Shown here one piece after another: positions 41,830 to 53,000 of a DNA stretch of 64,000 nt. The position numbers and the translations under genes were made by a program. Below the pieces are notes generated by a model. It did no database searches. It saw only the letters and a list, made by a program, of their open reading frames with translations, and was not told the origin of the DNA. Position 1 is the stretch's first letter; every line of letters starts with the position of its first letter. Source of the stretch: Anaerolineaceae bacterium (GTDB lineage Bacteria > Chloroflexota > Anaerolineae > Anaerolineales > Anaerolineaceae); assembly GCA_029975475.1 (NCBI GenBank), contig JARKPB010000009.1, positions 23,843 through 87,842 of the forward strand. The letters run 5' to 3'.

Positions 41830-42258
41830 ATGGCGAATTTTCACTTCAAATACCCCATTTCTGTGCGCTACGGGGATCTGGATCCCCAGTGGCATGTCAA
41901 CAACACCAAATTCCTGACGTATATTGAGCAAACGCGTTTCGCCTACCTGGTGGCGCTCGGCCTGTTTGACGGGCTGCACTTTTTTGACCTGGGCCTGATT
42001 GTGGCGGATGTTCATGTGGCGTATAAAAAACCCATCGAAGCGCTCGATAAAGTTCAGGTGGCTGCGAGGGTGGCGAAAATTGGCAACAAAAGCATGACTT
42101 TTGAAGCCCGGGTTGAAAATCCGGACAGCGGCGAGGTGTACGCCACCAGCGAAATTGTCATGGTCGCCTATGATTACCACACCAAGACCACCCGCCCTGT
42201 CCCGGCGGAATGGCGAGAAAAGATCGCCGCGTACGAGCAGTGGGAGCAAACCCCATGA
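41830..42258 (+). CDS. 4-hydroxybenzoyl-CoA-type thioesterase (hotdog fold)
   Basis: A 142-aa acyl-CoA thioesterase. The YbgC/4HBT motif appears as VRYGDLDPQWHVNNTKFLTYIE, with the catalytic Asp in the DLDPQ segment. Its substrate acyl chain is unknown. There is no SD; the -10 lies six bases upstream, so the mRNA is probably leaderless. The stop overlaps the M42 peptidase start (ATGA). Confidence 0.9.
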   Translation: MANFHFKYPISVRYGDLDPQWHVNNTKFLTYIEQTRFAYLVALGLFDGLHFFDLGLIVADVHVAYKKPIEALDKVQVAARVAKIGNKSMTFEARVENPDSGEVYATSEIVMVAYDYHTKTTRPVPAEWREKIAAYEQWEQTP

Positions 42259-43301
42259 GCCTGCCAGATATCGACACCGCCTATTTTCAGGAGTTTCTAA
42301 CCAGGCTGCTCAACACGCCCAGCCCGACCGGCTACACCGAAGAGGCGATCGCGTATGTGGAAAGCGAGGCGCAAAAATTCAGCGGGGTCAGAACCAGGCG
42401 CACGCGCAAGGGAGCGCTGCTGATCACGCTGGATGGCGAGCGTGCAGATGCGCCGCGCGCGCTGACCGCTCACGTGGATACGCTGGGAGCGATGGTGAAA
42501 GAAATCAAAAGCAGCGGGCGGCTGCGGCTGACCAAACTGGGCGGATACCCCTGGAATTTTGTCGAAGGTGAAGGCTGCGCGGTGCGCACCGAACAGGGCG
42601 CGCTGATTCGCGGAACGATCCTTTTTCACAGGGCTTCGGTCCATGTCTACGGTCAGCAGGTGGACGGCAAACGCGAAGATGACAGCATGGAAGTGCGCCT
42701 GGATGCGCCCACCCGCAGCCAGGATGATACCCGCCGTCTGGGCATTCAACCCGGGGATTTTGTTTTCATCGATCCGCGCGTAGAGTGGAACAACGGTTTT
42801 GTGCGTTCGCGCCATCTGGATGACAAAGCCTGCGTGGCGGTCCTGATCAGCGCGCTGAAAAGCCTGAATGACGCTGGCCAGAAACCGCGCCAGACGACTT
42901 ACCTGCTGATCAGCAACTACGAAGAAGTTGGTCACGGCGCGGCGGCGGGCATTCCATCAGATGTGGTTGAGTTACTGGCGGTGGATATGGCCGCGGTGGG
43001 AGACGGGCAAAATTCCGATGAACATCATGCCACCCTGTGCGTAAAAGACAGCGGCGGACCGTATCATCACGGGTTCAGCCAGCGGCTGCGCCGCCTGGCA
43101 GAGCAGGAGGGGATTGACGCGCGGGTGGATATTTACCCCTTCTACGGGTCGGACGGCGAAGCGTTCTGGCGCGCCGGTGGCGATCTGGCGGTCGCGCTGA
43201 TTGGCCCGGGGGTGGATGCCTCGCACAACTACGAGCGCACCCACACCGACGCGCTGGTAGATACCGCCCGCTGGGTGCTGGCTTACCTGTTGAACGATTG
43301 A
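42255..43301 (+). CDS. M42-family aminopeptidase-like metallopeptidase
   Basis: A 348-aa peptidase of the M42 glutamyl aminopeptidase/tetrahedral aminopeptidase type. Metal ligands and catalytic residues can be placed: AHVDTLG (His, Asp), RHLDDKAC (bridging Asp), NYEEVGHG (Glu pair), VDMAAV (Asp) and ERTHTDAL (His). It trims N-terminal residues from oligopeptides in the cytoplasm. ATG 42255 is fixed by the overlap with the thioesterase stop; the in-frame extension upstream lies inside that gene. Confidence 0.92.
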   Translation: MSLPDIDTAYFQEFLTRLLNTPSPTGYTEEAIAYVESEAQKFSGVRTRRTRKGALLITLDGERADAPRALTAHVDTLGAMVKEIKSSGRLRLTKLGGYPWNFVEGEGCAVRTEQGALIRGTILFHRASVHVYGQQVDGKREDDSMEVRLDAPTRSQDDTRRLGIQPGDFVFIDPRVEWNNGFVRSRHLDDKACVAVLISALKSLNDAGQKPRQTTYLLISNYEEVGHGAAAGIPSDVVELLAVDMAAVGDGQNSDEHHATLCVKDSGGPYHHGFSQRLRRLAEQEGIDARVDIYPFYGSDGEAFWRAGGDLAVALIGPGVDASHNYERTHTDALVDTARWVLAYLLND

Positions 43302-43323
43302 GGCGCAGGGGTCAGCGGCGCGC

Positions 43324-44238
43324 ATGTGGCTGTATGACTTCCTGATTTTTCTTTCCAGCGGCAGGGCCGTGTTATCCGGCCTTTCTCCCTATTCGGTTTA
43401 CGATTTTAACAGCCCAATCTTCCTGGCGCTCTTTTTTGCGCCGCTGGCTGCCTTGCCGGTCTGGGCTGCCTACGGCCTGTACCTGGGCGCCAATTTTCTG
43501 CTGGCCTGGAAACTGCTGCGCAGGCGCATCCTCTGGGGACTTCTGTTTTTCCCATTTCTGTTCAGCCTGTACGTCGGACAGATTGATTTTCTGCTGGCCG
43601 GCGGGCTGCTGCTCTCCCCGTGGGCTGCCGGCCTGGCGCTGATCAAGCCGCAAACGGCATTTGTGGTCTTGCCGTGGCTGGTCATGAACTACAGCCGCCG
43701 CGACTGGTTCAAGGCGCTGCTTTCTGCCGGCCTGTTTGTCTGTCTCAGTTTTCTGGTGAGGCCCGGCTGGGTGGCGGAGTGGCTGGCCAGCCATCAGGAT
43801 TTTGTTTCGTACACCGCGCACGCCTCCAACCTGTACTGGCTGGTACCGGGCGGGCTGGCAGAGCTGCGCGCCGGGTTGACGATCGCCTTTTCGCTGCTGG
43901 TGCTGCCGCTGGGCTTCCTGCTGCGCGAGCGGCGGGATGTCTGGACGGCCGTTCACAGTCTGGCACCGCTGACCAATATTTACTCGCCCGCGCTGCTGCT
44001 GGAGTGGGTCGGTCCGCTGGAGGTGCTGCTTTCCTGGGCGGCTGTAGGCCTGGCCGGCGGTAACATTCACAGCGGCATGCCCCTCTTTTTGGTCGGGCTT
44101 AGTATTCTGATCCGCAGCGCGCTGGAAAAAGCGCGCGCGGCGCAGCCGCAGGGTCAGCCGGTCTGGCAGCTGTGGTTTCGACCCGAAGCGCTGCGCTTTG
44201 CCGCTAGATTGCGCCCGGGCGGACGGGTTAAGGTTTGA
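43324..44238 (+). CDS. GT87-like polytopic membrane glycosyltransferase
   Basis: A 304-aa membrane protein with roughly eight spans. It begins WLYDFLIFLSSGRAVLSGLSP, then YSVYDFNSPIFLAL, resembling the start of GT87 (DUF2029) polyprenyl-phosphate-dependent mannosyltransferases, where an early Asp acts in catalysis (Asp5 in LYDF is a candidate). GQIDFLLAGGLLL and ALIKPQTAFVVLPWL are further family-like stretches. It is shorter than the usual 400 aa, lacking much of the C-terminal part. No clear SD precedes the ATG, which lies 22 bases after the M42 peptidase stop. Confidence 0.65.
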   Translation: MWLYDFLIFLSSGRAVLSGLSPYSVYDFNSPIFLALFFAPLAALPVWAAYGLYLGANFLLAWKLLRRRILWGLLFFPFLFSLYVGQIDFLLAGGLLLSPWAAGLALIKPQTAFVVLPWLVMNYSRRDWFKALLSAGLFVCLSFLVRPGWVAEWLASHQDFVSYTAHASNLYWLVPGGLAELRAGLTIAFSLLVLPLGFLLRERRDVWTAVHSLAPLTNIYSPALLLEWVGPLEVLLSWAAVGLAGGNIHSGMPLFLVGLSILIRSALEKARAAQPQGQPVWQLWFRPEALRFAARLRPGGRVKV

Positions 44239-44262
44239 TTAAAGGCTTGTACGCTTTATAAT
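44235..44262 (+). promoter_or_regulatory. Promoter of clpC
   Basis: TTGATT (44235-44240), 16 bp, TATAAT (44257-44262). A second patch, GGTAGAAT near 44291, could be an additional -10. No CtsR or CIRCE operator is evident in the ~130-base leader. The -35 overlaps the stop codon region of the upstream gene. Confidence 0.6.
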
Positions 44263-44395
44263 CTGTCTCTCGACAGCGCTCGATTCGCTGGTAGAATGAG
44301 AAAAACGAGACAGAGATTGTCTTCCGCTACCGGTATGATTACTGGACATGGGCTGCGCAGGGAACTGCGCGGCAGAGATACAAGAGGAGTATAGT

Positions 44396-46897
44396 ATGGC
44401 TGGCATGGAGCGTTTTACGCAGAGAGCAAGGCGCGTGCTGAGCCTGGCCCACCAGGAAGCGGAGCGCCTGCGCCAGGCTTCGATTGGTACCGAACACCTT
44501 CTGCTGGGATTGATCCAGGAAGAAGGCGGTATCGCTGCGCGCGTGCTGCGCGATTTGGGCCTGGAAGCGGACCGCGTGCGCGAAGTGGTGGAACGCATCA
44601 CCGGAACGGGCAGCGCCCAGGTGACCAAGATTGACCTATCCGCTGGCACCCAAGAGGTGCTGGAATTTGCGATCGAAGAGGCTCGCCGCATGGGCCACCA
44701 TTACATCGGGACCGAGCATCTGCTGCTCGGCCTGATGCGTTCGAGCGAAGGGGCCGCTCCTGAAGTGCTGCGCAAGCTGGGCGTGACCCCGGAACAGGTG
44801 CGCCGTCAGACCCGGCGGGTGCTGCAGGAAAGCGATTCCCCGGCCGCCCCGCTTGAACCGGTCAGCACCAGTCAGGCCAAGGAACAACAAAACCGCGCCA
44901 AAACCCCGCTGGTGGATCAGCTGGCAGTCGATCTGACCTCTAAAGCCGAGGAAGGGAAACTCGACCCGGTGATCGGGCGGCAGATGGAAATTGAACGCGT
45001 GATTCAGATTCTGGCGCGGCGCAATAAAAACAACCCGGCTTTAATTGGCGAACCCGGGGTCGGGAAGACCGCCATCGTCGAAGGGCTTGCCCAGCGCATC
45101 ATCGAAGGGGATGTGCCCGCGCCGCTGCTGGATAAGCGCGTGCTGCAGCTGGATGTCGGTTCGCTGGTCGCCGGCACAATGTACCGCGGGCAGTTTGAAG
45201 AACGCTTGAAACGGGTGATTGACGAACTGAAAAGCTCCGGCGCCATCCTGTTTATTGATGAAGTTCATATGCTGGTCGGCGCCGGCTCGGCGGGCTCCTC
45301 GGTGGATGCGGCAAATATTCTCAAGCCCGCGTTGTCGCGCGGCGAACTGCAGGTGATTGGCGCGACCACGCTGAATGAGTACCGCAAACATATCGAGAGC
45401 GACGCGGCTCTGGAACGCCGCTTCCAGCCAATCGTGGTGGAAGAACCGACGATCGAGGAGACGATTCAAATTTTGCGCGGTGTGCGCAAGAATTATGAAG
45501 AACACCACCGCCTGGTGATCTCGGATGAGGCGATTGAATCCGCCGCGCGGTTATCGGCCCGTTATGTCAACGACCGATTCTTGCCGGATAAAGCGATTGA
45601 CCTGATTGACGAAGCCTGTTCGCGCGTGCGCATGTATAAAAGCAACCAGGCTAAAACGGTCAAAGATTTAATGTCTCAAATTCGCGAGCTGCGCCGCCAG
45701 CACAACCTGGCGATGGAAAACGGACGCGACGAAGAAGCCGAAATTCTCATGGAGAAAGAGTCCATCCTGAAAAGCCAGGTGGAACGGCTGCGCACCGGCT
45801 GGGACCGCAGCAACAGCCCGGTGGTAACCGCTGATGATATCGCCGAGGTGATATCCATGTGGACCGGTGTGCCGCTGATGCAGCTGCAGCAGGAAGAATC
45901 GGAACGGCTGCTGCACATGGAAGAGGAGCTGCACAAGCAGATTATCGGGCAGGATGAGGCTATCCAGGCGATTTCCAAATCGGTGCGCCGCGCCCGCGCC
46001 GGGTTGAAAGACCCGCGCCGCCCGATTGGCACTTTCCTGTTCCTGGGACCAACCGGGGTAGGCAAGACCGAGTTGACCAAAGCGCTGGCACGCTTCCTGT
46101 TCGGCAGCGAAGAGGCTCTAATTCAGCTGGATATGTCCGAATTCATGGAGCGCCACACCGTCAGCCGTCTGGTAGGCGCGCCTCCGGGCTATGTCGGGTA
46201 TGAAGAGGCCGGTCAGCTGACCGAGGCGATCCGCCGCCGGCCCTATTCCATTGTGGTCTTTGATGAAATTGAGAAAGCGCATCCCGAAGCGCATAACATG
46301 CTGCTGCAAATCATGGAAGAGGGCCACCTCTCAGATGCCAAGGGGCGTAAGGTGGACTTCCGCAACGCGATCATCGTGATGACCTCGAATATCGGGGCTG
46401 ACATGATTAAACGCCAGAAAAGCATCGGCTTTTCTTTGACCAGCGATGAGCAGGAACAGGAAAAGAACGAATACGATGAGATGCGCAAGAAACTGCTGGA
46501 CTCGCTCAAGCGCGTGTTCCGGCCAGAATTTATGAACCGCCTGGACGCGGTGATGGTCTTCCACGCGCTGAACAAAGAGCAAATCCGCCAGATTGTTGAG
46601 CTGGAGATCGAAAAGGTCGCCGAACGGCTGAAAGATCACCGCATCACCCTGACGGCCAGCGAGCAGGCTCTGAACCAGCTGGCGGAAGAAGGCTATGACC
46701 CGGATATGGGCGCGCGGCCGCTGCGGCGGGTGATCATGCAGAAAGTGGAAGAGCCGCTTTCGGATATGCTGCTTTCCGGCGAGTTTGTGGACGGAGACGA
46801 CGTGTTGATTGACCTGGATGACGACTGTCGGGTGGTCTTGAAGCACGGCCGCCGCCCGACCGAACAGCCGGAACCGGCGGCGGATGTGGCCGTCTGA
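44396..46897 (+). CDS. clpC: ATP-dependent Clp protease ATP-binding subunit ClpC
   Basis: ClpC, 833 aa, the Hsp100 unfoldase that feeds ClpP. Two N-terminal Clp repeats ([24 protein letters not shown]), AAA-1 with GEPGVGKTA (~219) and Walker B LFIDEVH, then a UVR-like middle domain ([18 protein letters not shown]) diagnostic of ClpC rather than ClpB. AAA-2 has GPTGVGKTE (~551) and VFDEIEKAH, and a ClpB-D2-small domain ends the protein. Start ATG 44396 follows AGAGGAG. No mcsA, mcsB or ctsR is linked, so regulation differs from Bacillus. Confidence 0.97.
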   Translation: MAGMERFTQRARRVLSLAHQEAERLRQASIGTEHLLLGLIQEEGGIAARVLRDLGLEADRVREVVERITGTGSAQVTKIDLSAGTQEVLEFAIEEARRMGHHYIGTEHLLLGLMRSSEGAAPEVLRKLGVTPEQVRRQTRRVLQESDSPAAPLEPVSTSQAKEQQNRAKTPLVDQLAVDLTSKAEEGKLDPVIGRQMEIERVIQILARRNKNNPALIGEPGVGKTAIVEGLAQRIIEGDVPAPLLDKRVLQLDVGSLVAGTMYRGQFEERLKRVIDELKSSGAILFIDEVHMLVGAGSAGSSVDAANILKPALSRGELQVIGATTLNEYRKHIESDAALERRFQPIVVEEPTIEETIQILRGVRKNYEEHHRLVISDEAIESAARLSARYVNDRFLPDKAIDLIDEACSRVRMYKSNQAKTVKDLMSQIRELRRQHNLAMENGRDEEAEILMEKESILKSQVERLRTGWDRSNSPVVTADDIAEVISMWTGVPLMQLQQEESERLLHMEEELHKQIIGQDEAIQAISKSVRRARAGLKDPRRPIGTFLFLGPTGVGKTELTKALARFLFGSEEALIQLDMSEFMERHTVSRLVGAPPGYVGYEEAGQLTEAIRRRPYSIVVFDEIEKAHPEAHNMLLQIMEEGHLSDAKGRKVDFRNAIIVMTSNIGADMIKRQKSIGFSLTSDEQEQEKNEYDEMRKKLLDSLKRVFRPEFMNRLDAVMVFHALNKEQIRQIVELEIEKVAERLKDHRITLTASEQALNQLAEEGYDPDMGARPLRRVIMQKVEEPLSDMLLSGEFVDGDDVLIDLDDDCRVVLKHGRRPTEQPEPAADVAV

Positions 46898-46916
46898 CCC
46901 AAAAATAGACCCCGCG

Positions 46917-46960
46917 CAGGCGGCGAACGGGTACAATTAAACCGTTCGCCGCCTGTTTTT
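46917..46960 (+). terminator. Terminator of clpC
   Basis: A perfect 14-bp stem, CAGGCGGCGAACGG (46917-46930) with CCGTTCGCCGCCTG (46942-46955), an 11-base loop and T5. The loop carries TACAAT, which could be a -10 for radA. Confidence 0.9.
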
Positions 46961-46986
46961 AACACGCGGGATATATGAAGGTAGGT

Positions 46987-48396
46987 ATGCCAAAAACTCA
47001 GACCCAGTACATCTGCCAGCAGTGCGGGCGCATCCTGCCGCGCATGCTGGGACGCTGCCCGAACTGCAACACCTACGGATCGGTGGTGGAGGAAATTGTC
47101 TCGCCAGGGCCGGCATCCCGCGGCAAAACCCCGGCGCGGGGGCTGGGCGGAAAATCCGCTCCGCTGCGCCTGCGCGAAATCAGCGGAGACGCGGAAGAAC
47201 GCCTGCCGCTTTCGATCAGCGAATTCGCGCGCGTGCTGGGCGGCGGGGTGGTACCCGGCTCGATCGTGCTGATCGGCGGCGATCCCGGTATCGGTAAATC
47301 CACGCTGGTTTTGCAGCTGGCGATGGAAATGGCGCGCAAAAGCCGGGTTTTGTATGTCTCTGGAGAGGAATCCGAACGGCAGATCAAAATGCGGGCGCTG
47401 CGCCTGCTGAAACCGGGAGATAAGCAGACCAGCCTGCCGGAAGAACTGCTGCTGGTGACCGAAACCAACCTGGAGGTAGTCCTTGATCACGTCAGGGCTG
47501 CCGCTCCTTCGCTGCTAATTGTGGACAGCATTCAAACCGTCTATCTACCCGAGCTGGAATCAACAGCCGGTTCGATTTCTCAGGTGCGCGAATGCGCCGC
47601 GAGGCTGCGCGAGCTGGCCAAAGCCTCCAATATGGCGGTATTCCTGATCGGGCACGTTACCAAGGAAGGCGCGATCGCCGGCCCGCGGGTGCTCGAGCAT
47701 ATCGTGGACACCGTCCTGTATCTCGAAGGCGACCGCTATCAGGCTTACCGCCTGCTGCGCTCGGTCAAGAACCGTTTTGGCGCCACCAGCGAAGTGGGCG
47801 TTTTTGAGATGCGCGAGAGCGGTATGGTGGAAGTGGCCAATCCTTCAGAGGCTTTTCTGGCCGAGCGGCTGGTCAACGCGGCCGGCTCGGCGGTGACGGT
47901 AACGATGGAAGGCACGCGCCCTCTGCTGGTTGAGTTACAGGGGCTGACCAGCCCCTCAAACCTGGGCAATCCGCGGCGCACGCCAAACGGGGTGGACCTC
48001 AACCGCCTGCTGCTGGTGGTGGCGGTGCTGACCCGCCGGGTGGGGCTGCGCCTGGCCGAGCAGGATGTCTTTTTGAATGTGGTCGGCGGGTTGAAGATCA
48101 CCGAACCGGCGGCGGATCTGGCGATCGCCGCTGCGCTGACTTCCTCGATGCGCGATCTGCCGGTGCGCGCTGACCTGGCGCTGATCGGCGAGGTCGGGTT
48201 ATCCGGCGAGCTGCGCTGGGTGGGGCAGATGAATGCCCGCCTGAACGAAGCGGCGAAACTGGGCTTTCGCGCGGCCGTCATTCCGCGGCGCGTTCAGCGG
48301 GCTGAGCCTTTGCCCCGCGGGATGGAAATCCTGGAAGCGCGCTCGCTGCGCGAGGCTCTGGGGCTGGCGCTGGTCAGCGGCGAAAAAAAAGAGTAA
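46987..48396 (+). CDS. radA: DNA repair protein RadA
   Basis: RadA (Sms), 469 aa, a RecA-like DNA helicase that aids branch migration in recombination. The N-terminal zinc finger CQQCGRILPRMLGRCPNC, Walker A GGDPGIGKST (~98), the diagnostic KNRFG motif (~259) and a C-terminal Lon-like domain (DLAIAAALTSS, VGLSGELRWV) are all present. ATG 46987, preceded by AAGGTAGGT, is chosen over one four codons upstream, as the zinc finger follows directly. clpC-radA is a common neighbourhood in Gram-positive bacteria. Confidence 0.97.
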   Translation: MPKTQTQYICQQCGRILPRMLGRCPNCNTYGSVVEEIVSPGPASRGKTPARGLGGKSAPLRLREISGDAEERLPLSISEFARVLGGGVVPGSIVLIGGDPGIGKSTLVLQLAMEMARKSRVLYVSGEESERQIKMRALRLLKPGDKQTSLPEELLLVTETNLEVVLDHVRAAAPSLLIVDSIQTVYLPELESTAGSISQVRECAARLRELAKASNMAVFLIGHVTKEGAIAGPRVLEHIVDTVLYLEGDRYQAYRLLRSVKNRFGATSEVGVFEMRESGMVEVANPSEAFLAERLVNAAGSAVTVTMEGTRPLLVELQGLTSPSNLGNPRRTPNGVDLNRLLLVVAVLTRRVGLRLAEQDVFLNVVGGLKITEPAADLAIAAALTSSMRDLPVRADLALIGEVGLSGELRWVGQMNARLNEAAKLGFRAAVIPRRVQRAEPLPRGMEILEARSLREALGLALVSGEKKE

Positions 48397-48431
48397 GATA
48401 AGGCAGAGCAATTCACGGGGCGGAGGCTGGT

Positions 48432-48962
48432 ATGTCAACGATACAGAAAATTCTGAACTGGAGCCCGCTGCTCAGCGTGCGCCGCAACCACGCGCTGGAA
48501 CACGCCACGCTGCACCTGCTGGCGCAAAAGCAGCCGCAGCTGCGTCTGGCCGGATATTCAGATCGTCAGGGTTTCTGGGTGGCCGGCCAGGTTTCAACCG
48601 ATCTGCTCTCCGCGGCGGTTAACGAAGCGCTGCAGCGGCTGCGCAGCGGAGAAGTGGGTCTGGCGGTTCACCCGAACTGCGGCACCAATCTGGTTGTCTC
48701 TGGCGCGGCGGCGGGCGGACTGGCCTGGCTGGTTTCTGCCACCGCGGGCAAGGGCTTTAAGAAAAAATTTGACCGCCTTCCCTGGGCGGTGCTGCTGGCC
48801 GCGTTCGGTTTGATGATTGCCCAGCCGCTGGGTCCGCTGGCGCAAAAGTGGATCACCACCGCGGCAGACCCGGGCGGGCTGACGATCAGTGAAATCACCT
48901 TCTACCCCCGCAACGGGCTGCCCTATCACCGTGTGCGTACCCGTCAGTCGTCCGAGTCCTGA
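48432..48962 (+). CDS. DUF6391-family membrane protein
   Basis: A 176-aa protein of the DUF6391 type known from cyanobacteria and Chloroflexota. The conserved N-terminal RRNHALEHATLHLL is followed by GYSDRQGFWVAG and HPNCGTNLVVSG; two membrane segments (GAAAGGLAWLVSATAG and WAVLLAAFGLMIAQPLG) lie in the second half. No function is established. CGGAGG precedes the ATG. It shares its last base with the holA start (TGATG), so holA translation may depend on it. Confidence 0.8.
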   Translation: MSTIQKILNWSPLLSVRRNHALEHATLHLLAQKQPQLRLAGYSDRQGFWVAGQVSTDLLSAAVNEALQRLRSGEVGLAVHPNCGTNLVVSGAAAGGLAWLVSATAGKGFKKKFDRLPWAVLLAAFGLMIAQPLGPLAQKWITTAADPGGLTISEITFYPRNGLPYHRVRTRQSSES

Positions 48963-49948
48963 TGCAACCTGAACCAGTCAATCTGTATATCTTGCACGGC
49001 GATGACGAGCAGGCCGTTGAGCGGTTTCTGGCTGAATTAAAGAGCCGCTCACAGGATATCAATATCCTGCGTCTGGACGCGCGCAGCAGCGAGGAGGATT
49101 TTTCCAACGCGGTCGCTGCTCTGCCGTTCTTTGCTGAACAGCGCCTGGTGATCTACCATCAGCCGCTCGGGCGGCTAAACGCTGAAAAAGCGCGTCAGCG
49201 CTTTTTAGCAGTCCTGGAAGGACTGGCCGGTACCACCACCCTGGTGCTGGTCATCGCAGACAGCCTGGAAAAGCGCGGCAAAGAACGGGTCTGGAGCGTC
49301 TTAAATCCGGGACACTGGCTGGTCAAATGGGCACAGGGACGGGAAAATGTTTCTCTGCGTGCTTTTAACCGCCCGGATGTGCGCGAGATGACCGGCTGGA
49401 TCCTCGAAGAAGCCAGAAGGCAGGGCGGGAGCTTTAAACCCGCCGCCGCGGCCGCTCTGGCAGCCCATCTCGGCAATGAAACCCGCATCGCCGCGCTGGA
49501 AATCGAAAAACTGCTCACCTATGCGGCGGGCCGGGCGGTCGAAGCGCGGGATGTCGAGCAGTTGACCCCGGCGGAAGGGCCGGTGAGCATTTTTGAGATG
49601 GTAGACGCGCTGGCGGAGGGCGAGAGCGGCAAGGCGCTTAACCTGACCCGCCGGCTGCTGGAAACGCAGGACGCGCAAAGCCTGTTTGCCATGATTGTGC
49701 GCCAGTTTCGGCTGCTGCTGCAGGCGCGAGAGATCCTGGATGAGGGCGGCGAAAGCGCGGAGGTCGCCGCTGAGCTGCGGCAGGTGCCTTTTGTGGCGGA
49801 TAAAATCGCCGCTCAGGCCCGCCGCTTCACGATGGACCGCCTGGTGGCGATCTATCACCGCCTCCTGGAGGTGGATGAGGCGGCCAAGACCAGCCAGTCT
49901 CCGCTGGAAACTTCTCTGGATCTGTTTATCGCGGATCTGGGGCGTTAA
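48962..49948 (+). CDS. holA: DNA polymerase III delta subunit
   Basis: HolA, 328 aa, the clamp-loader subunit that opens the beta clamp. The N-terminal NLYILHGDDEQAVERFLAEL, with the degenerate P-loop region of delta, ALPFFAEQRLVIYHQ, LGNETRIAALEIEKLLTYA and VSIFEMVDALAEG are the expected landmarks. Length fits the family. The ATG overlaps the DUF6391 stop by one base. It is the only replisome gene in the window and lies ~47 kb from the presumed origin. Confidence 0.95.
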   Translation: MQPEPVNLYILHGDDEQAVERFLAELKSRSQDINILRLDARSSEEDFSNAVAALPFFAEQRLVIYHQPLGRLNAEKARQRFLAVLEGLAGTTTLVLVIADSLEKRGKERVWSVLNPGHWLVKWAQGRENVSLRAFNRPDVREMTGWILEEARRQGGSFKPAAAAALAAHLGNETRIAALEIEKLLTYAAGRAVEARDVEQLTPAEGPVSIFEMVDALAEGESGKALNLTRRLLETQDAQSLFAMIVRQFRLLLQAREILDEGGESAEVAAELRQVPFVADKIAAQARRFTMDRLVAIYHRLLEVDEAAKTSQSPLETSLDLFIADLGR

Positions 49949-50072
49949 TCTAAATTCAACCACTTATCAATTTTCTTAATTCAATCTGGCATCAACCTTG
50001 CTATGATTTAACCGCAGCTTTTAACTGGCGGGTTTTGGCTTGCCTGCCAGGAGAAGCCGCTTCAAGGTGCCT

Positions 50073-53000
50073 ATGTCTCTGTGGTTAAAAATCCTGCTGT
50101 TTTTCGGTTTGATCTGCCTGCTCTCCGCTCTGCTTGCCGCGGGGGCGGAAGCCGCGCCGGCCGCGCAGGGTGAGATTCCCGCGGAAGAAGAAGAGACCCC
50201 TCAGCCGCCCAGCGACGGCCAATTGATCAATCAAGCCTTGCAGGATCGGCTGGCGCAGTATCAGGGCGAGGCACCGCTGCTGGTATTTTTTGATCTCAAG
50301 ATTGACCGGATTGAATACAACGCGGATCAGACGGAAGCGCTCGTCTGGCTGGCAAAGGTTGACCGCCAGAGCGGGGAAGTGGCCGCCTCTGAACCCGCGG
50401 TGGCGGTTGCGCGCAAATATTTTGATGAAAGCGGACAGGCGGCCTGGACCATCACCCTGCCGTTTGAAGACCAGTGGCAGGTTGAACTGGAACAGGCCCC
50501 CGAGGAACTGCTGAGCGCTGAAGCCCGAGATTTTCTCACGCCTTCAACCGAGGTGCGGCCGCAGGCCGGCACCGTTTACCGCGGCTACCGCCTGCCCTGG
50601 ACGCGCGGCGTAACCATGCGGCTGACCGGCAGCATCTCTCATTTTCTTGGTTATAAATCCTGCGATATCGAAAACTGCCGCTATGCTTATGATTTTGCCG
50701 ACGGCACCATGTTTGACCTGATGGCGGCCAAAGCCGGGACGGTCGACCGCTTTTATGACAGCTGTCCAAATTATAGTGAAGTCTGTTCCAATTACCTGGT
50801 GATCAAGGATACGACCACCAGCCCGACCACCTACCAGCTGTATCTGCATCTAGCCTACAACAGCATCCCGGCAAAGCTTAAAACCAAAGGCGCGCCGGTT
50901 CAGCAGGGCGAATTTATTGGCAAAGCGGATGACACCGGTTACTCAACCGGCCACCATCTTCACTTTCATGTCCACACCAACCCGTACAGTTACTGGGGGG
51001 CTTCGGTGGATATCCGCTTTGATGAGGTGACCATCAACGGCGGCGCGCCGCGCAACTGTTACGAGGCTTCCAAATGGCCGGAATACGGGACGGAGTGCAG
51101 CAACGAATACAAATCTGAGAATACTGCGGATTTGATCCCGCCGACAGGCGGGCTGAATACCCCGGCCAATAAGGCTGAAATCAACGGCAGCGCCCTGGCG
51201 GTATCCGGCTGGGGCAAAGATAACCGCGCGGTGAAAGAGATGCAGGTCAGGGCGTTTTTCAACGGCGGCTGGCAGCCGGTCGGCCAGCCCTTCACCGGCT
51301 CATCGTTTAGCGCGACGATTGACCTATGCGCGGCGGGAGTGCCGTCCGGCCCGCTGACCCTTGGGCTGGAAGTAAGCGATTATTCGGGGAACAGTTCGGG
51401 GATCGTGGGCAAACGCGATATTATCGTGAACAGCAACTGCCCGCCGACCCCGCCGCCCGCCTGTATTCCCGCAGCCAACGAGATCAGCATTTTTGCCAGC
51501 CCCTTTTATGAGGGAACCTGCCAGATTTACCCCGCCGATAACACGACCAAAGTGATTGATTATCCCTATGCGGTTGGGCCGAATGACGCCGAATCCATCC
51601 TGGTGGGATCGAATGCGCGGGCGTTGATCTTTGACCTGTTCTCGGGCAAGGGCCGCTCTGACCTTTTCTCTGCTTCCGACCCGCAAATGGCGGATAACCG
51701 CTTGATGGTCGCGCGGCCGGATTCAATCAAAGTTCAGCTGCGGTCCACCGCTCCGGGAGGACCGGGACTGCTGCCCCCCGGCAGCCTGCCGGGGTTAAAT
51801 CCGCAGAGCGTGGATTCGCTGGTTTTTTCATGGAATATGAACAGTATGGCCAGCGAATATTCGGCTGAACTGACCGGGCCCAATAACATCAAAAAAACGT
51901 TGGGCTATCAGAAAGACACCTTCTGGTCCGTGGGCAACCTGGCGCCGGGCGATTACACCCTGCGGGTCACCGGCAAAAATGAAGGCGGCAGCGGTTCGAC
52001 CACCATGCAATTCAAAGTAGAGCCCGGCGAGCTGCCAGCCGCAGACCCGAGCGGGCTGCCGTACCTGGCGGACTTTGAGGGTGAGAGCAACCGCTGGTTT
52101 GCCCAGGCTGGTTCGCTCTGGTATTTACAGGATCTTGATCTGGGCGGTCGGGTGACCCGCGCCTGGGTGTTTAACAACCCGGAGACCAATCATTACCAGA
52201 TAACCATTGATAACAACGGCACGCCAATGGATGTGCGCGCGGCGGGAGATCTTACTTCTGAACCGATCTTGATCAGCGCCCCCGGGCAGGTGCTGACATT
52301 CGCCTACTATTTCCGCACGGAACGATTCCAGAACTATCCGGCGTCGCGCTACTGGGATCAGCGGCGGCTGCAAATCTCAGTAGACGGCGGACCGTTCACC
52401 GATGTGCTGCAGCTGCAGGATGACCCGATGGAAACCTGGTTGAATTCCCCGCCGGTGAATTTGACCCCCTATGCCGGCAAGACCATCCGCCTGCGCTTTC
52501 ACTTTAACAGCCTGGATGAGTACTATAACAGCAGCGGCTCGACCTGGTTTGGCTGGGCGGTGGATGATGTCGCCATTCAGCCGGAAGGGCCGCCCCCGGC
52601 CTGCAATGAGCCAAAAACCAACAATACCACCGCCAGCGCGACCGCCCTCAACCTCGGAAGCGCGGCAGAGGGCGACATCTGCCCGGCCGGCGATCTTGAC
52701 TTTTATCGTTTCTCGGCCAGCGCCGGTCAGTTCCTGATCGTGGAGCTGGAGGATGCCGCGATTGGTTCGCCCCTGGAAAGCACCCTGACCATCCTGGACA
52801 GCAGCGGCGGACAGCTGTATTACCAGACCGGCCCCAATCCGCGCAAGGAGTTCCGCGCGCCGTACAGCGGCACATATTATGTCAAAGTTCGCTCTGCCCG
52901 CCATCCTTCCCAGGCTGGCGCGGAGATGGATTACCGTCTGCGCATCCGCGAAGACCGCCCGCCGTCTTTTAAATGGATCAGCCCGATTCAAAAACGCCTT

